In this document: positions 1 to 4,600 of the stretch, piece by piece
Numbering within the stretch: the first letter of the stretch is position 1
How the letters are laid out: every line of letters begins with the position of its first letter
DNA from: Nonomuraea sp.
Lineage (GTDB): Bacteria; Actinomycetota; Actinomycetes; Streptosporangiales; Streptosporangiaceae
Assembly: GCA_013362835.1 (NCBI GenBank)
Contig: JABFVJ010000073.1
Coordinates: forward strand, 1 to 5,415
Direction of reading: 5' to 3'
Length of the DNA: 5,415 bases
Notes under the pieces: generated by a model
What the model was told of the DNA's origin: nothing
What the model saw: only the letters and a program-made list of their open reading frames with translations
Database searches by the model: none
Made by a program: the position numbers and the translations under genes

Positions 1-432
1 GTCCCGGTCGAGCAGCGCCCATCCGCCGTCGCCGACCGGCACCAGGAACAGGTCCGCCACGGCCGCCCCCAGCGCGAGCCCTCCGTCCCCGAGCACGACG
101 GCGGCGGTGAGCGTCCCGTCGGCGAGCCCGCCGAGCAGGTCCTTCCCATCGGCGAGCCCGCCGAGCGGGTCTTTCCCGTCGGGCGCCGGCCTGGTGAGCG
201 TCGCCGAGGTCAGGGCCGTCGGCAGGTAGGGGCCGGGCGCGCGCTGCTCGCCCAGCGCCTCCAGCGCGACGCACAGCTCGACGAGCCCGAAGCCCTGCCC
301 GCCGTGCTCCTCCGGCAGGTGCAGCCCCAGCAGCCCCTGCGCGGCGAGGGCCCGATGTTCGACGGTACGCCCGGCCAGCCCCCGTACGGAGGCGGCCAGG
401 GCCTGGTGTTCTTCGGTCAGCCCGATTCCCAT
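1..432 (-). CDS. Acyl-CoA dehydrogenase, N-terminal part (runs off left edge)
   Basis: Reading the minus strand from the ATG at 432 gives 144 uninterrupted codons to the window edge. The protein opens MGIGLTEEHQALAASVRGLA and continues with GLLGLHLPEEHGGQGFG (residues 33-49) and a Leu/Ala-rich helical stretch ending in APGPYLPT (65-72). This is the helical N-terminal domain of FAD-dependent acyl-CoA dehydrogenases, which oxidise acyl-CoA thioesters at the alpha-beta bond in fatty acid or steroid side-chain breakdown. Catalytic and FAD-binding parts lie outside the window. Two oddities: residues 85-104 are a tandem duplication (DGKDPLGGLA then DGKDLLGGLA), and the step from SVRGLAGR to ALAAQGLLGLHL looks shorter than in relatives, where I recall some 20-30 more residues. 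The start is supported by a TAGATT hexamer seven bases upstream; there is no good Shine-Dalgarno sequence. The family call is firm; substrate and one- or two-domain architecture cannot be told. Confidence 0.85.
   Translation of the reverse strand, partial: MGIGLTEEHQALAASVRGLAGRTVEHRALAAQGLLGLHLPEEHGGQGFGLVELCVALEALGEQRAPGPYLPTALTSATLTRPAPDGKDPLGGLADGKDLLGGLADGTLTAAVVLGDGGLALGAAVADLFLVPVGDGGWALLDRD
121..180. repeat. 30-bp in-frame tandem duplication inside the acyl-CoA dehydrogenase gene
   Basis: Bases 121-150 and 151-180 are the same 30-mer with three substitutions (positions 17, 22 and 28 of the unit). The unit is a multiple of three, so the frame is kept and each copy encodes a 10-residue block, DGKDxLGGLA. 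It lies after the N-terminal helical domain, probably in the linker toward the beta domain. Confidence 0.9.
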
Positions 433-439
433 GCGTCCG

Positions 440-468
440 AATCTAGAACGTTATTCGGTCCATCTCCA
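440..468 (-). promoter_or_regulatory. Putative leaderless promoter and operator of the acyl-CoA dehydrogenase gene
   Basis: On the minus strand TGGAGA (468-463) and TAGATT (445-440) are separated by 17 bases and each matches four of six consensus positions for a housekeeping sigma factor. The -10 element ends seven bases before the ATG at 432, so transcription would begin at or next to the start codon. The spacer carries an imperfect inverted repeat around AACGTT (plus strand GAAC-GTT-ATTC, 446-456), where a repressor would block polymerase. Operators of TetR-type regulators often sit this way in lipid catabolism genes, but the sequence is not a full KstR site. Confidence 0.45.
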
Positions 469-482
469 GAGCCGGAAAACCA

Positions 483-547
483 TTGGCGCCCGCCGGGAAC
501 GGGTGGTTACCCTCGCAAATGTCCTGACCGGTGGATGACTGTCCTGA
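483..547 (+). promoter_or_regulatory. Possible promoter and direct repeats upstream of the RNHCP genes
   Basis: TTGGCG (483-488) and TACCCT (508-513), spaced by 19 bases, are the best plus-strand -35/-10 candidates in this gap. They predict a leader of about 200 bases before the TTG at 725. Just downstream, TGTCCTGA occurs at 520-527 and again at 540-547, a 20-base period (about two helical turns) that would suit a protein binding one face of the DNA. The promoter match is weak and the repeat is short. Confidence 0.25.
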
Positions 548-639
548 TGCGAGGTGAACTTGATGCCCGGCACGGCGCCCAGCGCGCCTCACCGTGTCAC
601 GGGTGTTCCCCGCCTCCACTGATGGACCAAGGCCGGACC

Positions 640-668
640 GCCTGTGGCACCAGCGTGCCCTGTGAGGC
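640..668 (+). promoter_or_regulatory. Hairpin in the RNHCP leader
   Basis: GGCAC (646-650) pairs with GTGCC (655-659) across a CAGC tetraloop, and GCCT (640-643) can pair with AGGC (665-668) outside an internal loop. It lies directly before the element that can mask the ribosome binding site. In DNA this rich in G and C, short stems arise by chance, so it is offered only as part of a possible structured leader. Confidence 0.25.
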
Positions 669-678
669 CCGCTCGGCG

Positions 679-716
679 CTCCCTTGCTGCCCTTTCATGA
701 AACATCCGGCAAGGAG
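679..716 (+). promoter_or_regulatory. Ribosome binding site of the first RNHCP gene, with a complementary masking sequence
   Basis: AAGGAG at 711-716 lies eight bases before the TTG at 725 and decides that start. GCAAGGAG (709-716) is complementary to CTCCCTTGC (679-687): eight base pairs with one bulged C at 681 and a 21-base loop, covering the entire Shine-Dalgarno core. The loop contains a perfect 10-bp palindrome, TTTCATGAAA (693-702). Formation of this hairpin would hide the ribosome binding site; a ligand, protein or temperature change could open it. The pairing is seen in the sequence; the regulatory role is inferred. Confidence 0.45.
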
Positions 717-724
717 TACCCAGG

Positions 725-1087
725 TTGTCCACCAACGGCAAACCTCGTTCCACCATCGACACCTTCCCGTGCGTACGCTGCGGCCTGACCGTCGCCGCGA
801 CCGCGCCCGGCGGCGAACGCCGTAACCACTGCCCGAGCTGCCTGCACTCGCTGCACGTGCTCGACCGCGTGGAAGGCGGCCCGTCGGAGTGCCGGGCGCG
901 GATGAACCCGATCTCGATCGCGGTCCTCCGCACCGGCGACTGGATGATCATCCATCGCTGCACCCGCTGCGGGGAGCTCACGTCGAACCCGATCTGCGGG
1001 GACGACAACCAGCTCATCCTCATGCGCATGGCCGTACGCCCGCTCGCGCAGCCGCCGTTCCCGCTCGAAGCGTTCGGCGACCTGTGA
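725..1087 (+). CDS. RNHCP-domain cysteine-rich protein (first of a tandem pair)
   Basis: This 120-residue protein carries the motif RNHCP (33-37) that names a bacterial domain family of unknown function. Its cysteines are spaced like a zinc-binding protein: CVRC (16-19), HCPSC (35-39), C56 and CTRC (79-82), with an extra C91 in the NPICGDDN segment. A conserved WMIIHRC strand (73-79) precedes the last pair. No signal peptide or membrane segment is seen, so it should be cytoplasmic. The start is TTG, supported by AAGGAG eight bases upstream; no in-frame ATG or GTG fits better. The stop is one base before the next gene, a paralogue, so the two are almost surely co-transcribed and translationally coupled. 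Zinc binding and any nucleic-acid role are inferred from the cysteine pattern; no enzymatic motif is recognised. Confidence 0.85.
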   Translation: MSTNGKPRSTIDTFPCVRCGLTVAATAPGGERRNHCPSCLHSLHVLDRVEGGPSECRARMNPISIAVLRTGDWMIIHRCTRCGELTSNPICGDDNQLILMRMAVRPLAQPPFPLEAFGDL

Positions 1088-1088
1088 C

Positions 1089-1490
1089 ATGCCCAGGAGG
1101 AACCCGGGCCGGGCAAGGCCGCAGCAGCCCAAGGCCGTACGGCGTGACGGGCGCGGCGACGCGTTCCGCTGCGTCGGCTGCCGGCTGGACGTACCGATGG
1201 ACGCGCCGGGCACGGCGCACCGCAACCACTGCCCGCACTGCCTGACCAGCCTGCACCTCGACCACCGGATCCCGGGGGACCGGCGGGCGGGCTGCAGGGG
1301 CGCGATGGCGGCGCTGAGCGTCACCGTCAAGCCCGACGGGGAGTGGCTGATCATCCACCACTGCCAGGTGTGCGGCGGGCTGAGCGCCAACCGCATCGCG
1401 GGCGACGACAACGCGCTGGCGCTGCTCCGCATCGCCATGCGCCCCCTGTCCGACTCCCGCCTGCCGGTCAGCGCCATGCTGGCCCTCTAG
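1089..1490 (+). CDS. RNHCP-domain cysteine-rich protein (second of a tandem pair)
   Basis: This 133-residue protein is a paralogue of the preceding gene and aligns with it from residue 26 onward with a single one-residue indel. Shared features are CVGC (28-31), RNHCPHC (45-51), C69, EWLIIHHC (85-92), CQVC (92-95) and GDDN (105-108) followed by RPL. It lacks the extra cysteine of its neighbour (A104 replaces C91). It has a private Arg/Pro-rich N-terminal extension (residues 1-24) that is basic and probably disordered, a possible nucleic-acid contact. The ATG begins one base after the upstream stop. No Shine-Dalgarno sequence precedes it, although AGGAGG occurs at 1095-1100 inside the gene without a start at usable distance, so reinitiation after the first gene is likely. 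Function is unknown; two metal-binding clusters are likely from the four conserved cysteine groups. Confidence 0.85.
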   Translation: MPRRNPGRARPQQPKAVRRDGRGDAFRCVGCRLDVPMDAPGTAHRNHCPHCLTSLHLDHRIPGDRRAGCRGAMAALSVTVKPDGEWLIIHHCQVCGGLSANRIAGDDNALALLRIAMRPLSDSRLPVSAMLAL

Positions 1491-1503
1491 GAGCCTCTAG
1501 GAG
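1484..1503. repeat. 10-bp tandem repeat across the stop codon of the second RNHCP gene
   Basis: CCTCTAGGAG occurs twice in direct succession (1484-1493 and 1494-1503). The first copy contains the TAG stop (1488-1490). It looks like a small tandem duplication and leaves the protein end unchanged. Confidence 0.7.
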
Positions 1504-1511
1504 AGAACGGC

Positions 1512-1536
1512 GGGCCGCCCCGAGGAGGGGCGGCCC
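1512..1536. terminator. Bidirectional hairpin terminator between convergent genes
   Basis: GGGCCGCCCC (1512-1521) and GGGGCGGCCC (1527-1536) form a perfect 10-bp stem with a five-base GAGGA loop. It fills the 49-base gap between the stop of the second RNHCP gene (1490) and the stop of the oppositely oriented TPR gene (1540), so it can serve both. There is no U-tract, as is common for actinomycete terminators. Confidence 0.75.
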
Positions 1537-1539
1537 CGC

Positions 1540-2427
1540 CTACTCGTCGCCGAACTCCAGCCGCAACGCCAGCGTGAAGTCGGCCACCGCCTCCTCGTGC
1601 CGCTCCATCTCCTGGAAGATCTCACCCCGCACCCGGTACGCCCAGATGTACTCGGGGTCCAGCTCGACGGCCCTGTTCAGGTCGCTCAGCGCGGCCTCGT
1701 TGTCGCCCATCTCGCTCAGCACCGCCCCCCGGCTGCCGTACGCCCGGTCGTTGTCCGGGTCGAGCTCGACCGCGCGGTTGAGGTCGGCGAGCGCCTCCTG
1801 ATAACGGTCGATCATGCGCAGCGCCTCGCCCCGGCGGCTGAGCGCCCTGACGTAGCCGGGGTCGGACTCCAGAGCCCTGGTGTAGTCGTCGATGGCCTCG
1901 GTGTACAGGTGCATGCGCTGGTAGAGGTCGCCGCGCGCCACCCACGAGTACGCCAGCTCCTCGTTCAACGCGATGATCTTGGCGTGCTCGTCCAGGGCCT
2001 CGTCCAGCCGGTCGAGGTCCACCAGGGCGTCGGCCTTGGCCTCCAGGATCCACAACGACTCCGGGGCGAGGGTGAGCGCGTGGTCGAAGTCGTCCATCGC
2101 CTCCTCCAGCCGCCCGAGCGCCGCGTACGCCTGCCCGCGCGAACCCAGCGCGTACGCGCTGTCCGGCTCCAGCCGCAACGACTCGTCGAAGTCCGCCAGC
2201 GCCGCCTCGTACCGCTCGACGACCCGGTGGCTCTCGCCGCGCAGCCGCCAGGCGCGGGCGTTGTCCGGGACCAGCACGATCGACTCGGTCAGATCCGCGA
2301 TCGCGGCCTCGTGCCGGGACAGCGCGATGTACGATTCGGCACGGCTGCGCAGCACGGACGCGCGTGACTGCGCGGCTGCCTCGGACAACTCAGACAACTC
2401 GGACTGGTCGTTGATCCCCTCGCTCAT
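1540..2427 (-). CDS. Tetratricopeptide (TPR) repeat protein
   Basis: The 295-residue product consists of an acidic, Ser/Glu-rich N-terminal stretch (1-21) followed by eight consecutive 34-residue TPR units (about 22-55, 56-89, 90-123, 124-157, 158-191, 192-225, 226-259, 260-293). The helix-ending proline recurs at 54, 88, 122, 190, 224 and 258, exactly 34 apart; it is lost in units 4 (E156) and 8 (F292). Other consensus positions are seen repeatedly, for example YxEALADLNRAVELDP in unit 6. TPR arrays form a helical groove for binding peptides or partner proteins; no enzymatic domain, signal peptide or membrane segment is present, so a cytoplasmic adaptor role is likely but the partner is unknown. 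The gene starts 17 bases after the aldehyde dehydrogenase stop on the same strand, suggesting co-transcription. No Shine-Dalgarno sequence precedes the ATG; a TAGATT hexamer lies six bases upstream, allowing an extra leaderless transcript. Confidence 0.9.
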   Translation of the reverse strand: MSEGINDQSELSELSEAAAQSRASVLRSRAESYIALSRHEAAIADLTESIVLVPDNARAWRLRGESHRVVERYEAALADFDESLRLEPDSAYALGSRGQAYAALGRLEEAMDDFDHALTLAPESLWILEAKADALVDLDRLDEALDEHAKIIALNEELAYSWVARGDLYQRMHLYTEAIDDYTRALESDPGYVRALSRRGEALRMIDRYQEALADLNRAVELDPDNDRAYGSRGAVLSEMGDNEAALSDLNRAVELDPEYIWAYRVRGEIFQEMERHEEAVADFTLALRLEFGDE

Positions 2428-2433
2428 GGAGGG

Positions 2434-2452
2434 AATCTATCTAACTAAATCT
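2434..2452 (-). promoter_or_regulatory. AT-rich gap with a -10-like hexamer before the TPR gene
   Basis: The short space between the aldehyde dehydrogenase stop and the TPR start is strikingly AT-rich for this DNA. It contains TAGATT (2439-2434, minus strand), ending six bases before the ATG at 2427. The same hexamer precedes the acyl-CoA dehydrogenase start at nearly the same distance. No convincing -35 box is seen at 17-18 bases, so this may be a weak internal promoter. Confidence 0.35.
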
Positions 2453-3878
2453 GGATGATGGCCGCCTTTTCGCGGGTGTACTCGATCACGGAATCGTGGC
2501 CGTACCCGCTGTCCTTGACGCCCCCGAACGGCAGGCCGGGCGGCATCTGGCGGAAGGTGTTCACCCAGACCGTCCCGCTCTCCAGATCCCGCACGAACCG
2601 GTGCGCCCGCCCCAGGTCCCGCGTCCAGACCCCGGCCGCCAGCCCGTACGGCGAGTCGTTGGCGATGGCCAGGGCCTCCTCGTCGCGCTCGAACGGGATC
2701 GCCACCGCCACCGGCCCGAAGATCTCCTCCTGGCAGACGCGCAGCCCGTTGTCCTCGGTCGTGTACAACGTCGGCTCGACCCAGTAGCCGCCCGGCAGCC
2801 CCGGCACCACCTCGGCCCCCGACCGGCCGCCGAACACCAGCCGCGCGCCCTCCTTCTCGGCCGTCTCCAGGTACGACCGCACCCGCTCGAACTGCCCGTC
2901 GGACACGATCGGCCCCATCGTCGTGGCCAGGTCGAGCGGGTCGCCGAGGATCAGACCGGCGCAGACCCGCCTGATCCGGTCCAGCATCTCGTCCCAGATC
3001 GACCGGTGGAGCAGGATCCGGGAGCCCGCGACGCACACCTGTCCCGCGTTGCCGGTGTAGACCGAGTTCACGGTCACACCCTGCGCGGCGGCGTCCAGGT
3101 CGGCGTCGGGGAAGACGATGTTGGGCGACTTGCCGCCGAGCTCGAACGTCAGCGGCTTCAGCGCGTCCGCCGAGGCCCGGGTGATGGCCTGGCCGGTGGC
3201 CGTCGAGCCGGTAAGACTGATCTTGCCGACGCCCCGGTGCCTGACGAGCGCGTCGCCGACCTCCTCGCCGAGCCCGCTGACGATGTTCAGCACGCCGGGC
3301 GGGAACACCTCCGCCAGCAGCTCGCCCAGCCGCAGCACCGACGCGCTCGCCTGCTCGGCCGGCTTGACGATCACCGTGTTCCCGGCGGCCAGCGCGTACG
3401 CGGCCTTGGCGGAGAAGGTCGAGACGGGGGAGTTCCACGGGATGACGCAGACCGCCACGCCGTACGGCTCGCGCCGCGTCAGCCCGAGCGTGTCGGGCCC
3501 GAGCACGACGGTGTCGCCCTTGACCGCCTCCAGGCACTGCCCGGCGGCGAGCTGCCACAGGTGGGCCATGCCCGGCAGGTCCCTCTTCAGGGTGTCGCGC
3601 AGGATCCTGCCGTTGTCCGTGGTCTCCAGTCTGGCCAGCTCCTCGGCGTACCGGCCGAACAGCTCCGACACCTTGCGCAGGTAGCGCGCCCGGCCGAGCG
3701 CGGGCATGGCCGACCAGGCGGGGAACGCCGCCCGCGCCGCCGCCACGGCCGCATCGGCCTCCCGCGCGCCACTGGCCGGGATCTGGGCCCACACCTCGCC
3801 CGTGGCCGGGTTGACCGTGTCCATCGTCCTGTCCGCGCGGACCAGTTCGCCGCCGATGAGATTGCGATACTCAGGCAC
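2445..3878 (-). CDS. NAD(P)-dependent aldehyde dehydrogenase
   Basis: From a GTG at 3878 the protein has 477 residues, the normal length for this superfamily, and begins MPEYRNLIGGELV. It oxidises an aldehyde to its acid with NAD(P)+. All hallmarks are present: the oxyanion Asn in IPWNSP (N149), the cofactor-contacting Lys in KPAEQ (K172), the general-base Glu in FELGGKSP (E246), the catalytic Cys in GQVCVAGSR (C282), EEIFGPV starting at 384, and PFGGVKDSGYG (450-460). The substrate cannot be deduced; hydroxymuconic-semialdehyde-like and betaine-aldehyde-like subfamilies share these motifs. In-frame ATGs at 3890, 3905 and 3935 would add 4, 9 or 19 residues. I prefer 3878 because TATGCT lies seven bases upstream and the N-terminus then fits family practice, and because a start at 3935 would leave only 11 bases to the divergent GNAT gene. 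The TPR gene follows 17 bases downstream. Confidence 0.88.
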   Translation of the reverse strand: MPEYRNLIGGELVRADRTMDTVNPATGEVWAQIPASGAREADAAVAAARAAFPAWSAMPALGRARYLRKVSELFGRYAEELARLETTDNGRILRDTLKRDLPGMAHLWQLAAGQCLEAVKGDTVVLGPDTLGLTRREPYGVAVCVIPWNSPVSTFSAKAAYALAAGNTVIVKPAEQASASVLRLGELLAEVFPPGVLNIVSGLGEEVGDALVRHRGVGKISLTGSTATGQAITRASADALKPLTFELGGKSPNIVFPDADLDAAAQGVTVNSVYTGNAGQVCVAGSRILLHRSIWDEMLDRIRRVCAGLILGDPLDLATTMGPIVSDGQFERVRSYLETAEKEGARLVFGGRSGAEVVPGLPGGYWVEPTLYTTEDNGLRVCQEEIFGPVAVAIPFERDEEALAIANDSPYGLAAGVWTRDLGRAHRFVRDLESGTVWVNTFRQMPPGLPFGGVKDSGYGHDSVIEYTREKAAIIQI

Positions 3879-3883
3879 GCGCC

Positions 3884-3897
3884 CAAGCATATGCTTG
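3884..3897. promoter_or_regulatory. Perfect 14-bp palindrome at the aldehyde dehydrogenase promoter
   Basis: CAAGCATATGCTTG is a perfect inverted repeat. Read on the minus strand it contains TATGCT (3891-3886), a -10-like hexamer seven bases from the preferred GTG start at 3878. On the plus strand it is followed by another CTTG four bases on (3898-3901 region), giving an overlapping CTTGCTTG. Such AAGC...GCTT dyads are typical targets of dimeric TetR/GntR-type repressors. Binding here would cover the -10 element. No regulator gene lies inside the window. Confidence 0.5.
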
Positions 3898-3932
3898 CTT
3901 GCCATGGCCGGGCCAGCCCCGGAGGAATCGGG

Positions 3933-3938
3933 CATAAT
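3933..3938 (+). promoter_or_regulatory. -10-like element of the GNAT gene
   Basis: CATAAT (3933-3938) matches five of six -10 consensus positions and ends eight bases before the GTG at 3947, consistent with a transcript starting at or near the start codon. A clear -35 box is not seen. The element lies within the 56-68 bases separating the divergent aldehyde dehydrogenase and GNAT starts. Confidence 0.4.
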
Positions 3939-3946
3939 GGGCGACC

Positions 3947-4591
3947 GTGAAAACTGATCTGACCTGGCCGGAAACGGCCGACGAGCCGGTGCTCGCCGCC
4001 GTGCACCGCGTCCTGCACGCCGTCGTCGAACTGGGCGGGGCCGTCGGCTACCTGAGCCCGCCGTCGCGGGAGGAGACCGACCCCTGGGTGGAGTCGACGC
4101 TCGCGGCCGTCAGGGACGGCGAGGCCCGGCTCGCCCTCGCCACGGTCGACGGCACGGTCGAGGGCATGGGCCTGTGGCGCCGCAGCGACGAGGCGGTCTT
4201 CCGGCACTCCGCCGAGGTCGCCAAGGTCATGGCCCATCCGGCGGCCCGGGGCCTCGGCCTCGGCGAACTCGTCGTGGCCGGGCTCGTCGACGACGCCCGC
4301 AAGGCCGGGATCGAGACCCTCACCCTGCGCGTGCGCGGCAACAACTACGGCGCGATCGCCCTGTACGAGCGGCTCGGCTTCCGCGAGTGGGGCCGCCTGC
4401 CGAACGCGGTCGAAGTAGGCGAATGGCGCTTCGACCACGTGAACATGTACCTGGAGCTGGACCGCCCGCCGGGCGTCATCCTCCACGGCTCCGCCCCCGG
4501 CGGCCCCGGCGCCTCCCCGGCCCGGCCCTCCGCCCCCGGACAGGCCGCCGATGCCGGACGGGCCGCTGGTCCCGTGCGGGCTGCCGACTAG
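3947..4591 (+). CDS. GNAT-family N-acetyltransferase with a disordered C-terminal tail
   Basis: The 214-residue protein has a GNAT fold in residues 1-172. An N-terminal segment with GYLSP (34-38) is followed by a central strand LALATVDGTVEGMGLWRR (63-79). The acetyl-CoA pyrophosphate loop is RGLGLG (R101, G104, G106, the R-x-x-G-x-G pattern) after VMAHPAA. Motif B is NNYGAIALYERLGF (132-145), with Y140 placed as the usual general acid. It transfers an acetyl group from acetyl-CoA to an amine; the substrate is unknown. Residues about 176-214 are Pro/Ala/Gly-rich low complexity outside the domain, probably disordered. GTG 3947 is the first usable start after the in-frame TAA at 3935-3937. The stop lies nine bases before pgeF on the same strand, so read-through transcription is likely. 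Confidence 0.88.
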   Translation: MKTDLTWPETADEPVLAAVHRVLHAVVELGGAVGYLSPPSREETDPWVESTLAAVRDGEARLALATVDGTVEGMGLWRRSDEAVFRHSAEVAKVMAHPAARGLGLGELVVAGLVDDARKAGIETLTLRVRGNNYGAIALYERLGFREWGRLPNAVEVGEWRFDHVNMYLELDRPPGVILHGSAPGGPGASPARPSAPGQAADAGRAAGPVRAAD

Positions 4592-4594
4592 GAT
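4589..4594 (+). promoter_or_regulatory. -10-like hexamer overlapping the GNAT stop, ahead of pgeF
   Basis: TAGGAT (4589-4594) ends six bases before the ATG of pgeF at 4601, the spacing expected of a leaderless transcript. Its first three bases are the stop codon of the GNAT gene. A good -35 box is lacking; GGA at 4591-4593 could instead serve as a weak ribosome binding site. Confidence 0.35.
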
Positions 4595-4600
4595 CTAGGC

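Noticed and set aside
444..457. Full KstR operator
   Set aside because: Only the left half fits TNNAACNNGTTNNA; the GTT and final A of the right half are missing.
693..702. TTTCATGAAA as a Zur (zinc repressor) site for the cysteine-rich proteins
   Set aside because: Attractive in context, but it is shorter than, and does not match, the Zur box as I know it from actinobacteria.
304..825. Plus-strand frame of 173 codons across the control region
   Set aside because: It overlaps the acyl-CoA dehydrogenase coding start and the RNHCP start, has biased shadow-like composition and no ribosome binding site or motif.
695..1477. Minus-strand frames across the RNHCP genes and the leader
   Set aside because: Both RNHCP genes on the plus strand show conserved cysteine motifs and mutual similarity at protein level; the opposite frames show none.
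1597..2367. Plus-strand frame opposite the TPR gene, with apparent Val/Leu/Arg repeats
   Set aside because: The repetition is the mirror of the 102-bp TPR periodicity on the true coding strand.
2496..3950. Long plus-strand open frame opposite the aldehyde dehydrogenase
   Set aside because: It encodes an Arg/Pro/His/Gln-rich sequence without family motifs, as expected for an antisense shadow in GC-rich DNA, while the minus strand has every aldehyde dehydrogenase motif.
3937..3957. Six-codon ORF (MGDREN) after GGAGGA at 3921-3926, overlapping the GNAT start
   Set aside because: Spacing from the Shine-Dalgarno sequence is long (about 10 bases), and if CATAAT at 3933-3938 is the -10 element the ATG would not be transcribed. 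A leader peptide is possible only with a more upstream promoter.
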